From assembly GCA_947302275.1 (NCBI GenBank), contig CAMYUW010000007.1:29247-93246 (forward strand): a DNA stretch of 64,000 bases. Reading direction: 5' to 3'. The notes beneath the pieces were generated by a model. That model was not told the origin of the DNA, did not search any database, and saw only the letters and a program-made list of their open reading frames with translations. Shown piece after piece: positions 49,732 through 59,400 of this stretch. The translations under genes and the position numbers were made by a program. Source of the DNA: an uncultured Prevotellaceae bacterium (GTDB lineage Bacteria; Bacteroidota; Bacteroidia; Bacteroidales; Muribaculaceae). Numbering within the stretch: the stretch's first letter is position 1; each line of letters starts with the position of its first letter.

Positions 49732-50826
49732 TTACTCGGGATTCTTGCTATGATAGAAGTCGAGGGGATCGCCGTTGATGGCGTCACGGGTGTGGTTCAT
49801 CCACACTTGACGGATGGTGGGGAGTTCGAGCAGACCCTTCTCAATCATGGTCGAGTTGTTGCACTCATAGCCCAGATGGTGGAAGTACATCTTCCAGGAG
49901 GTGTCCTCAACCTCACCCTCATCGTTGGGGGTGAACTTGGTACCGTCCCAGTTGTCATCATCATCGCCAGCCATGTCATTGTGACCGTGGTCACCATCTA
50001 TGGACATCAGAGGATGGCAATATACTTTACCGCTGGTGAAACCGGCAGCAACCATTCGCTCATACACATTGGTCTTGAAGTTGTCCATCATGTCAACGGT
50101 ACCAACGAAGTAGTGGCTGTTGTACTGCTGGAGGGCCTCTTCGAGCTGGGTGTAGCGGATGTTGGCCTTGTAGGTGTCATAGGAGTCGGGGTTACCGTGG
50201 CCCATAAAGGCAACGACACCCTCATTAGCCTTATCCTTGTAGAGCTTGTTCAACTCGCTTGCAACGAGATTAACGTCGCTCTCGGCATCCTGCAACAGGG
50301 GCACACCCAGCTTAAGGTCAACTATCGACAGATACTTGTCGCTGATGTCACCATTAGCGTTGTTGGCAAAGTCCTTGATGTAGTTGATCACGCGGGTATA
50401 TTCCTCACCGGGGATTACCTGCAGCGATTGGACAACGATTTCCATATACTCAACCTCGGCAAATGCATTGAGCCAGAAGGGAGGTGCATAGAAGTTGCGG
50501 GGATCAACGTTCTCACCGGCAGCTGCACGGTTAATGCAGATAGCAGACGAGAATGACAGGAATACGTCATAACCAGGGAAAGCCTGCTTGTAGGCAGCAA
50601 CAGTGGCATCAAATGCGTTGTATGCCTGCTCCCAGGTAGAGCCAAAGGCCACCAGCAAGATAACCTTGTCGCTCTTCTTCTGTGATTTAACGGTCTCGGT
50701 TACGGCTTTCTGGTAGATCGTGTAGTTGTTCTCGATGGGATCGTCCTTGTCGTCCTTACAAGATGTGATACCCATGGTCAGACAGATTGCCATCATGGCA
50801 ATCAATAAAGATTTAATCTTCATCAT
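49732..50826 (-). CDS. cbiK: Lipoprotein sirohydrochlorin cobaltochelatase (CbiK, exported form)
   Basis: 364 residues. The signal peptide carries a lipobox (MGITSCKDD), so the enzyme is predicted outside the cytoplasm. The chelatase domain has LLVAFGSTWEQAYNAFDATV, the metal/catalytic His in VVAFMGHGNPDSYDTYK and the second His cluster in YCHPLMSIDGDHGHNDMAGD, matching CbiK of enteric bacteria, with an insertion before SWKMYFHHLGYECN. CbiK inserts Co2+ into sirohydrochlorin. A periplasmic CbiK is known from Desulfovibrio, where its role is debated. Here it lies between two BtuB-like receptors under a cobalamin riboswitch, which suggests a job in tetrapyrrole or cobalt handling in the periplasm. 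No cytoplasmic copy is in the window. Confidence 0.9.
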   Translation of the reverse strand: MMKIKSLLIAMMAICLTMGITSCKDDKDDPIENNYTIYQKAVTETVKSQKKSDKVILLVAFGSTWEQAYNAFDATVAAYKQAFPGYDVFLSFSSAICINRAAAGENVDPRNFYAPPFWLNAFAEVEYMEIVVQSLQVIPGEEYTRVINYIKDFANNANGDISDKYLSIVDLKLGVPLLQDAESDVNLVASELNKLYKDKANEGVVAFMGHGNPDSYDTYKANIRYTQLEEALQQYNSHYFVGTVDMMDNFKTNVYERMVAAGFTSGKVYCHPLMSIDGDHGHNDMAGDDDDNWDGTKFTPNDEGEVEDTSWKMYFHHLGYECNNSTMIEKGLLELPTIRQVWMNHTRDAINGDPLDFYHSKNPE

Positions 50827-52957
50827 TGTTTTGTTGTTTATAGTTAGACTTATACTTATTAGAAAGTTTCTTTCCTTGATTGAAGCGGATAGTCAGTGAG
50901 ACATAACCCGTGCGGCCCGGTGTTGTCGTGCCCAGATGAAGCCCGTGAGGCGTGCGGTCACAGTAGTTGAAAATGTTGTCCACACCGGCCTCGATGCGCC
51001 ATGAGGTGGCCTTGAAGTGGCCCAGGTCATGGGTGGTGGACAGGCGCCAAGTCTGGTAGCCCTTACCGTTACCGTCGTCTTGATAGTAGCGGGTGCTCGA
51101 CATGCGGCCATAGATACCCACACCCAATCGGTAGTCATTCGAAAAGCGATGGCTCCATGTGGCAAACCAGTTGCCCTTGTGATGAGCCATGCCGTCGATA
51201 GTGACTTTCTTCATTTGGTCGTGGTTGGTGTCATACTGGTGGGCATCGGTGTCCAGGTAACTGTAACCCAAGCCAAAGACGAACTCACGCCACTGGTAAT
51301 TGACGCTCACATCCACGCCATAGGTCTTGGCATCCTCGATGTTCTGATACTGACGGGTCTTGACGGGGTCATATTGGATAATGTATTCGTCAGGGGCTTG
51401 ATAGTTGGGGATCGTCACCAGGGCAATCATGTCCTTGACCTTATTATAATAACCTGTGACGGTCACATTCAGGCCACGCCAGCCATATTCACCGCTCACC
51501 GAGAAATAGTTGCTCGATTGCGGCTTGAGGTCGGTGTTGCCGAGGTACAGATAGGTGCCGCTCATCTGACGCACATAACGGTAGAAAAGTTCTCGAATGG
51601 CAGGAGTCTTGAAACCCTGGCTCCACGTGGCACGCAACCGCCAGGCGTTAGCGGGCTTCCACATGGCCGATACCTTGGGCGTCAGCTTGGTGCCGAACTG
51701 CTCGTTCTGGTTCAGACGCAGGCCAGCAGTGATATTCACGTTGTGGATGAGGTTGAATTCGTCTTGCACATACACAGCAGCAGTCCAATCGCTCGCCTTT
51801 CCGCCCTTGACGCGCGTGGGGGCATGCAGCCAGTCATAACGGAATTCCGCGCCGGCGCTCAGGATATTCTCGTAGGGCAATGTGAACACACCTTTCAGGG
51901 CGGCCATGGTGCGTTGCTGGTCGCTCTGCAGTTCCTTTTGGTCAGGGAGATACGGGAAATAAGGGTAATAAGGTGTGCCTGCACTTTTCTCATAGTCTTC
52001 GACGAGCGTCGTGGCAGTGTAATAATAGTAGTAGGCATGGCGGTGCCAGTCCACATCCAGCGAGATGTAGTCGGTTTTTGAACGGCTCCACTTTCCACCG
52101 ATGGACGCAGAACCATTGTGATACTCCATATCCCAAGTCTTCACGTCATAGTGGGGATGACGGCCGCTCACGCGGTAAATGCGTTTCCAATAGGTGCTGC
52201 CATCAGCGTAGAGTTCCACATTCTTTACGGGCTGATAGGTCAGGCGCTCAGCGATTTGCCAGTTGGTATGGCGGTTTACCGTCTTGTTACGGGAGTCGGT
52301 GATAGGCGGTTCAGAGCCTTCGGTATGTTCGACTGTGGTGTTCTGCCAACCGTCACTGTGTTGCAGTTGGAAATTGGTGTAGCTGCTGAACTTGCCGAAA
52401 TTCAATGCCAAACCGTTGTGCTGACGAACGTCACCATAGCTGCCAAGTCGTGTGGTGTTTTCAATCAACACTCCTTCCTCGCGATGCTTCTTGGTGATGA
52501 TGTTGACCACACCTGCAATGGCGTCCGAGCCGTAGAGCGCACTCGACGCACCCTTCACAATTTCGATTTTATCGATATTCTGTGGGTCTATGAGCGACAG
52601 GTCGTTCTGCCCGCCAACATCGCCATGGATGCGCTTGCCGTCAATCAGGATGAGGATATAGGAGTTGCCCAAGCCGTTCAGTTGCATCTGAGAACCCATA
52701 TCATCCTGGCTAAAGGCAAATGACGCCGTAAGACCACCCAGGATATCCTCGATACTCTTGCCCGCATAGTTGCGCAACATTTTGCTGGTAATCACTTCGG
52801 TCTGTACGGGCGCATCCTTCAGCAGGTGCTGCGTGCCAGTACCCGTTACCACCACCTCGGGCAGACTATCCTGCCGCCAGATGTCATTCTGTGCATTGAC
52901 AGCCGCAAACGTGCATAAAGCCAGCACTGCTGCCGTCAGTCTTTTTCTTTTCTTCAT
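50813..52957 (-). CDS. btuB: BtuB-like TonB-dependent corrinoid receptor
   Basis: 714 residues. Signal peptide to about 22 (AVNAQ), TonB box region SLPEVVVTGTG, plug (about 40-160) with QLNGLGNSYILILIDGKRIH and IDKIEIVKGASSALYGSDAIAGVVNI, then a 22-strand barrel ending GRTGYVSLTIRFNQG before a short polar tail. It imports cobalamin or other corrinoids across the outer membrane with TonB energy. The cobalamin riboswitch lies directly upstream in its leader. Its end overlaps the cbiK start by 14 bases. Confidence 0.92.
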   Translation of the reverse strand: MKKRKRLTAAVLALCTFAAVNAQNDIWRQDSLPEVVVTGTGTQHLLKDAPVQTEVITSKMLRNYAGKSIEDILGGLTASFAFSQDDMGSQMQLNGLGNSYILILIDGKRIHGDVGGQNDLSLIDPQNIDKIEIVKGASSALYGSDAIAGVVNIITKKHREEGVLIENTTRLGSYGDVRQHNGLALNFGKFSSYTNFQLQHSDGWQNTTVEHTEGSEPPITDSRNKTVNRHTNWQIAERLTYQPVKNVELYADGSTYWKRIYRVSGRHPHYDVKTWDMEYHNGSASIGGKWSRSKTDYISLDVDWHRHAYYYYYTATTLVEDYEKSAGTPYYPYFPYLPDQKELQSDQQRTMAALKGVFTLPYENILSAGAEFRYDWLHAPTRVKGGKASDWTAAVYVQDEFNLIHNVNITAGLRLNQNEQFGTKLTPKVSAMWKPANAWRLRATWSQGFKTPAIRELFYRYVRQMSGTYLYLGNTDLKPQSSNYFSVSGEYGWRGLNVTVTGYYNKVKDMIALVTIPNYQAPDEYIIQYDPVKTRQYQNIEDAKTYGVDVSVNYQWREFVFGLGYSYLDTDAHQYDTNHDQMKKVTIDGMAHHKGNWFATWSHRFSNDYRLGVGIYGRMSSTRYYQDDGNGKGYQTWRLSTTHDLGHFKATSWRIEAGVDNIFNYCDRTPHGLHLGTTTPGRTGYVSLTIRFNQGKKLSNKYKSNYKQQNNDED

Positions 52958-53008
52958 TTGCTTTCCGTCACACCTGTTCCTGAGTGAACGTACTATTGTT
53001 TTTTCAAC

Positions 53009-53181
53009 GATGGCAGGTCTTCTGACTTTTCCCCAATCTGCTTTGCCTTCCCAGCCATGTTCCGGCCAGTGACATCTAATAAGCAGACCCTGTGTTTGAG
53101 GGGATTACAGCTGCAGGTACAGTTCCGGATTTTCACCGGATTCCCTTGCATCGCGGTGGCTCATGCCACCCGATTACCATC
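53009..53181 (-). promoter_or_regulatory. Cobalamin (adenosylcobalamin) riboswitch
   Basis: On the minus strand the conserved core reads GGGAATCCGGTGAAAATCCGG, with a nearby AACTGTACCTGC segment, then GTCACTGGCC, GGGAAGGC and the closing GTCAGAAGACCTGCC. The terminal helix P1 is made by GATGG (53177-53181) and CCATC (53009-53013). It lies about 50 bases before btuB and should lower expression of btuB-cbiK-btuB when cobalamin is plentiful. It is the only copy seen in the window. Confidence 0.95.
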
Positions 53182-53260
53182 AATTAATATGCAAGTCGAA
53201 TACTGGGCCGAGCTTGCTCGAGTGCGGTTGAGGCGCAGCCTTTATTATTCAATTTGCGCC

Positions 53261-53291
53261 GCAAAGGTACAACAAATTCCCCAACTACCAA
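53261..53291 (-). promoter_or_regulatory. Promoter of the riboswitch-controlled btuB unit
   Basis: Minus-strand TTG (53289-53291), a 19-base spacer and TACCTTTGC (53261-53269): a full consensus match. Transcription would start near 53253, about 70 bases before the aptamer. In the rest of the gap, 53292-53440, nothing else was seen. Confidence 0.8.
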
Positions 53292-53440
53292 CCAAACTTC
53301 AAGAAAATCCAAAATAAAATGAAAACTTTATCATGTCGTGCTACCTATATGTTCATTACGATTTAACGACACTGCTGACTTCGATTATTTATGTAGGGTA
53401 TTCAGCAACTACGGTTAAGACATCAAACAGCCAGCCAGTT

Positions 53441-53476
53441 AAAAAAAGCCCCACGGCCAATAAGGCACGCAGGGCT
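53441..53476 (-). terminator. Intrinsic terminator after the aldo/keto reductase
   Basis: Minus strand: AGCCC...GCC pairs with GGC...GGGCT, then TTTTTTT. It lies 28 bases after the stop at 53504. Confidence 0.75.
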
Positions 53477-53503
53477 AATGCTGATCATTTCGAAACTCGA
53501 CGA

Positions 53504-54871
53504 TCACCGTTTTCTCAGTGTCTCGACGATACGGGCCATCTGATTGGGAATGCGTATCTGCTGCGGGCACTTCTTCAAACATTCTTCGCAGTCAGCGCAC
53601 TGGGTAGCCCATGTCGAGGCATCAGGCAACGCCTTACGCAGGCCGTCGGCAAACTGCTCTTTGCGGGACATGTAGTCGGCCGCCTGTTTGTCTGGCAATG
53701 GAAGAATTTTCTGCGCTACAGCATCATTGTAGTAGGCGAAGTTTCCAGGAATGTCTACGCCATAAGGACACGGCATGCAGTAGTGGCAGGTTGTGCATGG
53801 AATGGTGGGGAAGCCAGCCATCACGTCGGCAATCTCCTCGAGCAACTTGTTCTCGGCCTCGGTACACGGTTCCAGTGGCGAGAAGGTGCGCACGTTCTCT
53901 TCCATGTGCGACATCTGATTCATGCCGCTCAATGTAGTGAGGATGTTGGGGTGTGAACCCACCCACCTGAATGCCCATGACGCAGGCGTGTCATGAGGTC
54001 GCAAAGCGGTGAGCCTTTTATAGAGTTCATCATCCAGAAGGGCCAGGGCACCTCCTCGCAGCGGTTCCATCACTACAGCCTGAACGCCAGTTTTCTCCAG
54101 CTTGTCGTAGAGATACTCGGCATCGGCATCCCGCTTCCGGCCCGACTTGTTGAGCGAGGCATGGCGCCAATCGAGATAATTCATCTGAATTTGGGCAAAA
54201 TCCCAATGGTATTCATCCTGATGGTCAAGCAGGAAATCAAACACGCTGACATCGCCATGGTAGGAAAAGCCCAAATGGCGTATGCGGCCCGCCTCACGCT
54301 CCTTCAACAGGAACTCCAGCAAACCGTTGTCGAGAAAACGCGCTTTGAGTGTATCTATGCCACCGCCACCCACGCTGTGGAGCAGATAGTAATCGATATA
54401 ATCCACTCGAAGGTCGCTGAATGACTTCTCGTACATCTTGCGGGAGTCATCAAATGCCCACAGGCCTTCCCTCTGGTTTGACATCTTGGTGGCCACATAA
54501 TACTTCTCACGCGGATGCCTGCTCAGGGCAGCGCCAGTCATACTCTCGCTGCGGCCGCCTTTATACATCGGAGCTGTATCAAAGTAGTTCACGCCATGAG
54601 CGATGGCATAATCAACAAGCCTGTTAATCTCGTCCTGGCTGTCGGGCAACCGCATCATGCCGAAACCTAATAGCGACACCTTATCGCCAGAGCCATGCTT
54701 GACCCGATAGGTCATCTGATTCTGTATCTCACCGCCAACATTAGCCTGTGGCCTATTTGCCTCGCCAGCCAACACACTCAGCGGATCAATAGCCATCACA
54801 GCGGCACCAAGTCCTAGCTTGTGCAAGAACTGCCGCCGATTCATATCCGATTTTTTGGACTGTTTACCCAT
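53504..54871 (-). CDS. Tat-exported aldo/keto reductase with C-terminal 4Fe-4S ferredoxin-like domain
   Basis: 455 residues; the Met at 54844 is another possible start. The twin-arginine signal is NRRQFLHKLGLGAAVMA. The AKR barrel (about 50-370) has the Asp/Tyr active site in FDTAPMYKGGRSE, Lys in VATKMS and His in YYLLHSVGG. The tail has two cysteine clusters, CTTCHYCMPCPYGVDIP and CADCEECLKKCPQQIRIP, for iron-sulfur clusters. Tat export suggests the folded, cofactor-loaded protein works in the periplasm. Related AKR-ferredoxin proteins are common in anaerobes and their substrates are mostly unknown. It is a single-gene unit with its own promoter and terminator. Confidence 0.9.
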   Translation of the reverse strand: MGKQSKKSDMNRRQFLHKLGLGAAVMAIDPLSVLAGEANRPQANVGGEIQNQMTYRVKHGSGDKVSLLGFGMMRLPDSQDEINRLVDYAIAHGVNYFDTAPMYKGGRSESMTGAALSRHPREKYYVATKMSNQREGLWAFDDSRKMYEKSFSDLRVDYIDYYLLHSVGGGGIDTLKARFLDNGLLEFLLKEREAGRIRHLGFSYHGDVSVFDFLLDHQDEYHWDFAQIQMNYLDWRHASLNKSGRKRDADAEYLYDKLEKTGVQAVVMEPLRGGALALLDDELYKRLTALRPHDTPASWAFRWVGSHPNILTTLSGMNQMSHMEENVRTFSPLEPCTEAENKLLEEIADVMAGFPTIPCTTCHYCMPCPYGVDIPGNFAYYNDAVAQKILPLPDKQAADYMSRKEQFADGLRKALPDASTWATQCADCEECLKKCPQQIRIPNQMARIVETLRKR

Positions 54872-54889
54872 AATGATTGTGTAGATTAA

Positions 54890-54904
54890 TTGTCACAAAT
54901 GCCT
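54890..54904 (+). promoter_or_regulatory. Possible third operator-like site (TTGTCACAAATGCCT)
   Basis: 14 of 15 bases match the reverse complement of 24635-24649 at the hemerythrin-regulator promoter. It lies in the leader of the aldo/keto reductase, about 30-45 bases after the predicted start, which would suit repression. Confidence 0.35.
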
Positions 54905-54939
54905 CTGCTCTTGATTCACAAAGCGTTGATATTCCAGAT

Positions 54940-54969
54940 GCAAATATACGAAAAGTTTATCATCAGCAA
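54940..54969 (-). promoter_or_regulatory. Promoter of the aldo/keto reductase
   Basis: Minus-strand TTG (54967-54969), an 18-base spacer and TATATTTGC (54940-54948). The leader is about 60 bases. Confidence 0.7.
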
Positions 54970-55081
54970 CCAGCTGCACCTCGATTTTTCTAAAATTCAG
55001 CGTGGATTCATTGATATCCTTCTCTGCTTATCCGGCAATTAATCATGAGAAATCGAAAACCATCAGTTCACGAAGACCTCT

Positions 55082-56434
55082 TTATTGGCCCGTTGCCTGG
55101 CGGTATTCAAGTAGTTTGTTCTGATAATCGGCGAAGGCATCGGTTCGCTTGTCGCAAGACTGCTGATAGAGCATCTGAGCTTCAAGCAAGTCGCTCATCT
55201 TCGAGATGCCGGCGTTGTAGTAATCGCGGTTCAGGCGCAGATTCTCCTCAGCCTGTTCGATGCTTAATTGAGCTAGTTGCAGCTGTTGATAGGATTCCTC
55301 CAGGTTGTTCCACGCACTTTGCATCCTGATTTTCAACAGTTCGGCATTGTCATAGAGTTGTTCCTGTGCCTGTTGCTGCTCGAGTTTCTTGCGCTTGATG
55401 GCGTGAGAGGCGCCCCACCAGTCAGAGATGGGCACGCTGACGGTGGCAAAAACCATTCCGAAAGAGTGATCCTTTTCCAATAGGTTATGATAATTTAAAC
55501 CTGCCCCAACGGCTACCGACGGTAGATTCTGGCCGATAGCGATTTTCTTCTGAAGGTTTGCGGCCTCAACCTGTTTTCCCAACAACTGGTATTCGGCTGT
55601 TGCCAACAGAGCCAGTTGATGGTCTTGCTTTGAGCCGAGAGGTGGGATGGCATCTGCCTGATATAAGATGACAAACGACGTGTCGCGAAGGCCGCAATAC
55701 TGGGAGAGCAACATGCGCATCAGAGAGAGGCCGTTGCGTATCTTGAATTTCTGACTGGCGACATCATTCTTGCGCAGTTGCACTTGAAGCAAGTCGTTGC
55801 GCATGGCGACTCCAGCACGGACGGCCACATCCACATCTTTATAAATGTCATTGAGCAGAGCTTCAGCCGCCTCGACAGTCTTCATCTTCTCCTGCAAGGA
55901 AGCCAGTTGCCAGAAATACTGCTCGGCCGTTTTTTCTACCTCGTTTTCCGAGAGTTGCATCTGCAGCCTACTCACATCTTCGCCCACCTTTGCCAACTTG
56001 TTACCATTGACAATCTGCCCGCCAGCGAAAACGGGTTGCACAGCCTGTACACCGGCAACGACCCCATTCTTCATCATCGAGATGCTGATGGGATCAGCAA
56101 GGGCGGCAAGGGCTTCTGAGGGTAATAACTGAGCCAAGGGAGCCAAAGAGGAACTCAACTCAGAGGGCAACATCTCAGAAGGGTTGATGGAGGTCTGCGC
56201 CATGCCCTTGTTGGCATTGAACCACAATCCCGTACCGCTGACGTTGGGGAAATACTTGGTAAAGGCCTCCTTGCGCTGCTGGCTAGCGGCCTCGATGCCG
56301 TATTGTGCAGAACGGATGGCAAAATTGTTGTGCATCGCAGAATCCATCAGTTGTTCCAGGGTGTAGGTTTGGGCTGATGTAAAACCACAGCACAAGGAAC
56401 AAAGCACAAAAGCAAATATTGTTCTTATTTTCAT
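55082..56434 (-). CDS. TolC-family outer-membrane efflux channel
   Basis: 450 residues. The signal peptide ends in SAQ (about 22); there is no lipobox, unlike the channel of the first operon. Two helical outer-membrane-factor repeats follow, with FAIRSAQYGIEAASQQRKEA, the adaptor-contact region, and the C-terminal GISKMSDLLEAQMLYQQS and YQNKLLEYRQATG typical of TolC proteins. It is the third gene of an adaptor-pump-channel operon, 26 bases after the pump. The protein differs clearly from the channel at 11.8-13.2 kb, so the two operons are not recent duplicates. Confidence 0.92.
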   Translation of the reverse strand: MKIRTIFAFVLCSLCCGFTSAQTYTLEQLMDSAMHNNFAIRSAQYGIEAASQQRKEAFTKYFPNVSGTGLWFNANKGMAQTSINPSEMLPSELSSSLAPLAQLLPSEALAALADPISISMMKNGVVAGVQAVQPVFAGGQIVNGNKLAKVGEDVSRLQMQLSENEVEKTAEQYFWQLASLQEKMKTVEAAEALLNDIYKDVDVAVRAGVAMRNDLLQVQLRKNDVASQKFKIRNGLSLMRMLLSQYCGLRDTSFVILYQADAIPPLGSKQDHQLALLATAEYQLLGKQVEAANLQKKIAIGQNLPSVAVGAGLNYHNLLEKDHSFGMVFATVSVPISDWWGASHAIKRKKLEQQQAQEQLYDNAELLKIRMQSAWNNLEESYQQLQLAQLSIEQAEENLRLNRDYYNAGISKMSDLLEAQMLYQQSCDKRTDAFADYQNKLLEYRQATGQ

Positions 56435-56460
56435 AGTCAGGTATGTAACAGCATATTAAA

Positions 56461-59400
56461 TCACTTTAGACTCACTTTCCAATAAATAACGGGCAGCATG
56501 GTTACCACCATGATGAGCGAACCGATGCCACCGGCAAAAATGGTCACTCCCACAGGCATCCAGAACGAACTCTGCGCGATAATCATCGGCACCACACCGA
56601 CGGCAGTGGTGGCTGTCGTGAGGAAGATGGGCACCATGCGGCGCTTGCCGGCATCATAGGCGGCCTGCTTCACGGCGTTGTTATAGCCTTCGCGGTCAAC
56701 AGTCCAATCCCCATGTTCTGCCACATATTTCTTAATCAAGTCAATCGCATGTTCAAAAATCAGTATCTCGTTACGCATGATCATTCCCATCAACGTAATA
56801 AGGCCAAAGATGGAGGTAAGTCCCAGGGAACGGTTCATCAGTCCTAATCCAATCAGTGCACCCGGTATCATCAATGCAAGGGCGACCATGCAAATCGTCG
56901 TGATGCCGAACTTCTTGAAGTTGAAAAGCAGAAAGAAGAACACGATAATCAAAGCAATGACGATACCTCCGAATATCTGTGGCAAAGCCTCATTGCCATA
57001 TTCTATCTCGCCGCCCACCTCCGACCGTACGCCCTGAGGCATTTCAATCTCCTGCTGCATGATGCGGGCTATCTCCTTCTCGACAGGAGACGTGTAAACG
57101 CCCTGGGCGAAATGCCCGGTCACCGTGATGCAACGCTCACCTCCACGGTGTATGATGCGGCTCTCGCTCCACTGGGGCGACACTTTCGCTATTTGCCTAA
57201 GAGGAACGGTGCTATTGGATTGGTTAATTCCCGCCGAAACAATTGACATCGGTGACGCTATACCCAGGTTAGCGACATCCGAGAATGTGATGTCAGCATC
57301 ATCTTTCACAACAATGGGCAACTCATAATTGCCTTCCCATATCTGCCCCACACGCAGGTCACTCGAGGTAGCACTCAATGCCATCTGGGCCGTGGTGCGC
57401 GTCACGCCCAACTGGGCCGAGGCGACAGGATCAAGTTCAACGTTGATGATGGGTTGGGGCTGGAAGTAATCGGTATGCACCCATTCCACCTCCGGCATTT
57501 GGCGCATGCGCTCCATCAACCGCTCTGCCACCACATGGAGGGAATCAAGATTGTCTCCATAGAAACGATACTCCAATTCGGTGACTTCCAGGTAGTCCAG
57601 TCGTTTGAACTTCACGTAGGCATTGGGGAAGGCTTCTCCCAACTGTGGCTGATATTGTGCCAATAGTTCGAGCGTAGCCTTGTCTGATTGCGTATTCACA
57701 ATCAATTGGGCATAATTATTTCCTGCTATCTGTGGCGCATAGGCATCCATGAAACGAGGGGAGGAACAGCCGATGAAGCTAGTGATACCCGTGACACGCT
57801 CGTCCTTTGCCAACACATAACGCACAGAATCGGCCAATTCATTGGTCTCGGCCAACCCTTTGCCGTCGGGCAAGAATATTTCCACAGCGAACTGGTCGCG
57901 GTCGGCATAAGGGAAAAGTCGTATCTTCAGCGTCGGGATGATAATCGTGGACAACAATATGACAGCAATGCCGCCACAGATGGTTATCCATGGATTTCGG
58001 AAGGTAAAGTCGAGCACCTTATCATAGGTCTTTTGCACCCATTTGGTGATGGCATTCCCATCAGTGTTCACGTTTTCAGGCTTGATCAACCTGACTTCCA
58101 GGAAAGGTATCACTGTCACAGCCAGGAAAAGCGATACCATCAGGTTGATGGTAACAGTAATGGGGAAATCCTCCAGACAATCGTGGAAAATTCCCTTCAT
58201 GGTAATCAGGAAAGGATAGAAGATGGCACAGATGCAAATGGTGGCCAACATCATGGGCATGAAATACTGCTTGGCAGAATCTATCGCCGCTTGCTTAGGT
58301 TCACGCCCCTTTCCGAGATACTCCAGATAGCCGTCTATCACCACAATGGAGTTATCGACCACCATACCCAGCACCACAATCAGCGCAGCCAACGTCACGA
58401 TGTTCAATTCGATGCCCAACATATACATGAACGCCACCGAGACGAAGGTACTCAATGGAATGGTGATGGAAGCCACGATTGCTGAGCGCAGCGGGAAAAG
58501 GACCATCATCACCAGAATGATGACAAACATCGCTATCAGCAGGTCGTGGAGGAAATCGGAAATACTGATATGCACCACTTTGGGCTTGTCGGCAATGCGT
58601 GTGACTTTCACATCATCCGGAAGTACGTTCTCACGGAAATCGTCAAGCACCTTGTCCACTTCACGTCCATACTGCACCACATTATTTCCAGGATTCATCT
58701 CCATCGACAGCAGCACACAGGGGTGACCGTCCTGCTCAATGCGACTCGACATCGGTTCATATTCCCGGACCACACGGGCAATATCCCTCACACGGGCCAC
58801 CTTGCCTGTTATAGGGTCGGAAATGATAATCTGATTGGCAATTTCTTCCTCGCTGTTATCCTGGGCCTCCACGTGGATAGGTATCTGCTGATCGTCGTCA
58901 TTGATGCCGCCGCTCATCGTGGTGATACCTTGTGCCTGCAGTCTTGAAAAGAGCATCTGCTGTCCAATCCCATAAGCCTGCAGCCGCTGACGGTCCACAT
59001 AGAGTGATATCTGTTCCTTCTGCTCACCAAACAATTTTACGTTGGCCACAGAAGGTATCCTGCGAAGACGGTCGCTCAACTCGTCACTGTATTCTTTCAA
59101 CTCACGATAACTGCGCTGGTCACTCTCGATAGCGATGAGCAGTGCCGAGGTGTTGCCAAAGTCATCGTTCACTACAATGGCCAATACACCAGAAGGCAAC
59201 TGTGACTTGAAGTCATTCAGGCCATGCCTGATTTTGCTCCACACCTCATCCTTGTTGTTCACGTCATCGTTGAGTCTCACCATCACGATACACATGCCAT
59301 TCTGTGAAGTCGTGGTGGTCTTTACACGATTGACTTCTCCATAGGTAAAGAGATACCGCTCCAGCGGTCGGGCCACCTGCAGTTCCACCTCCTCGGTTGT

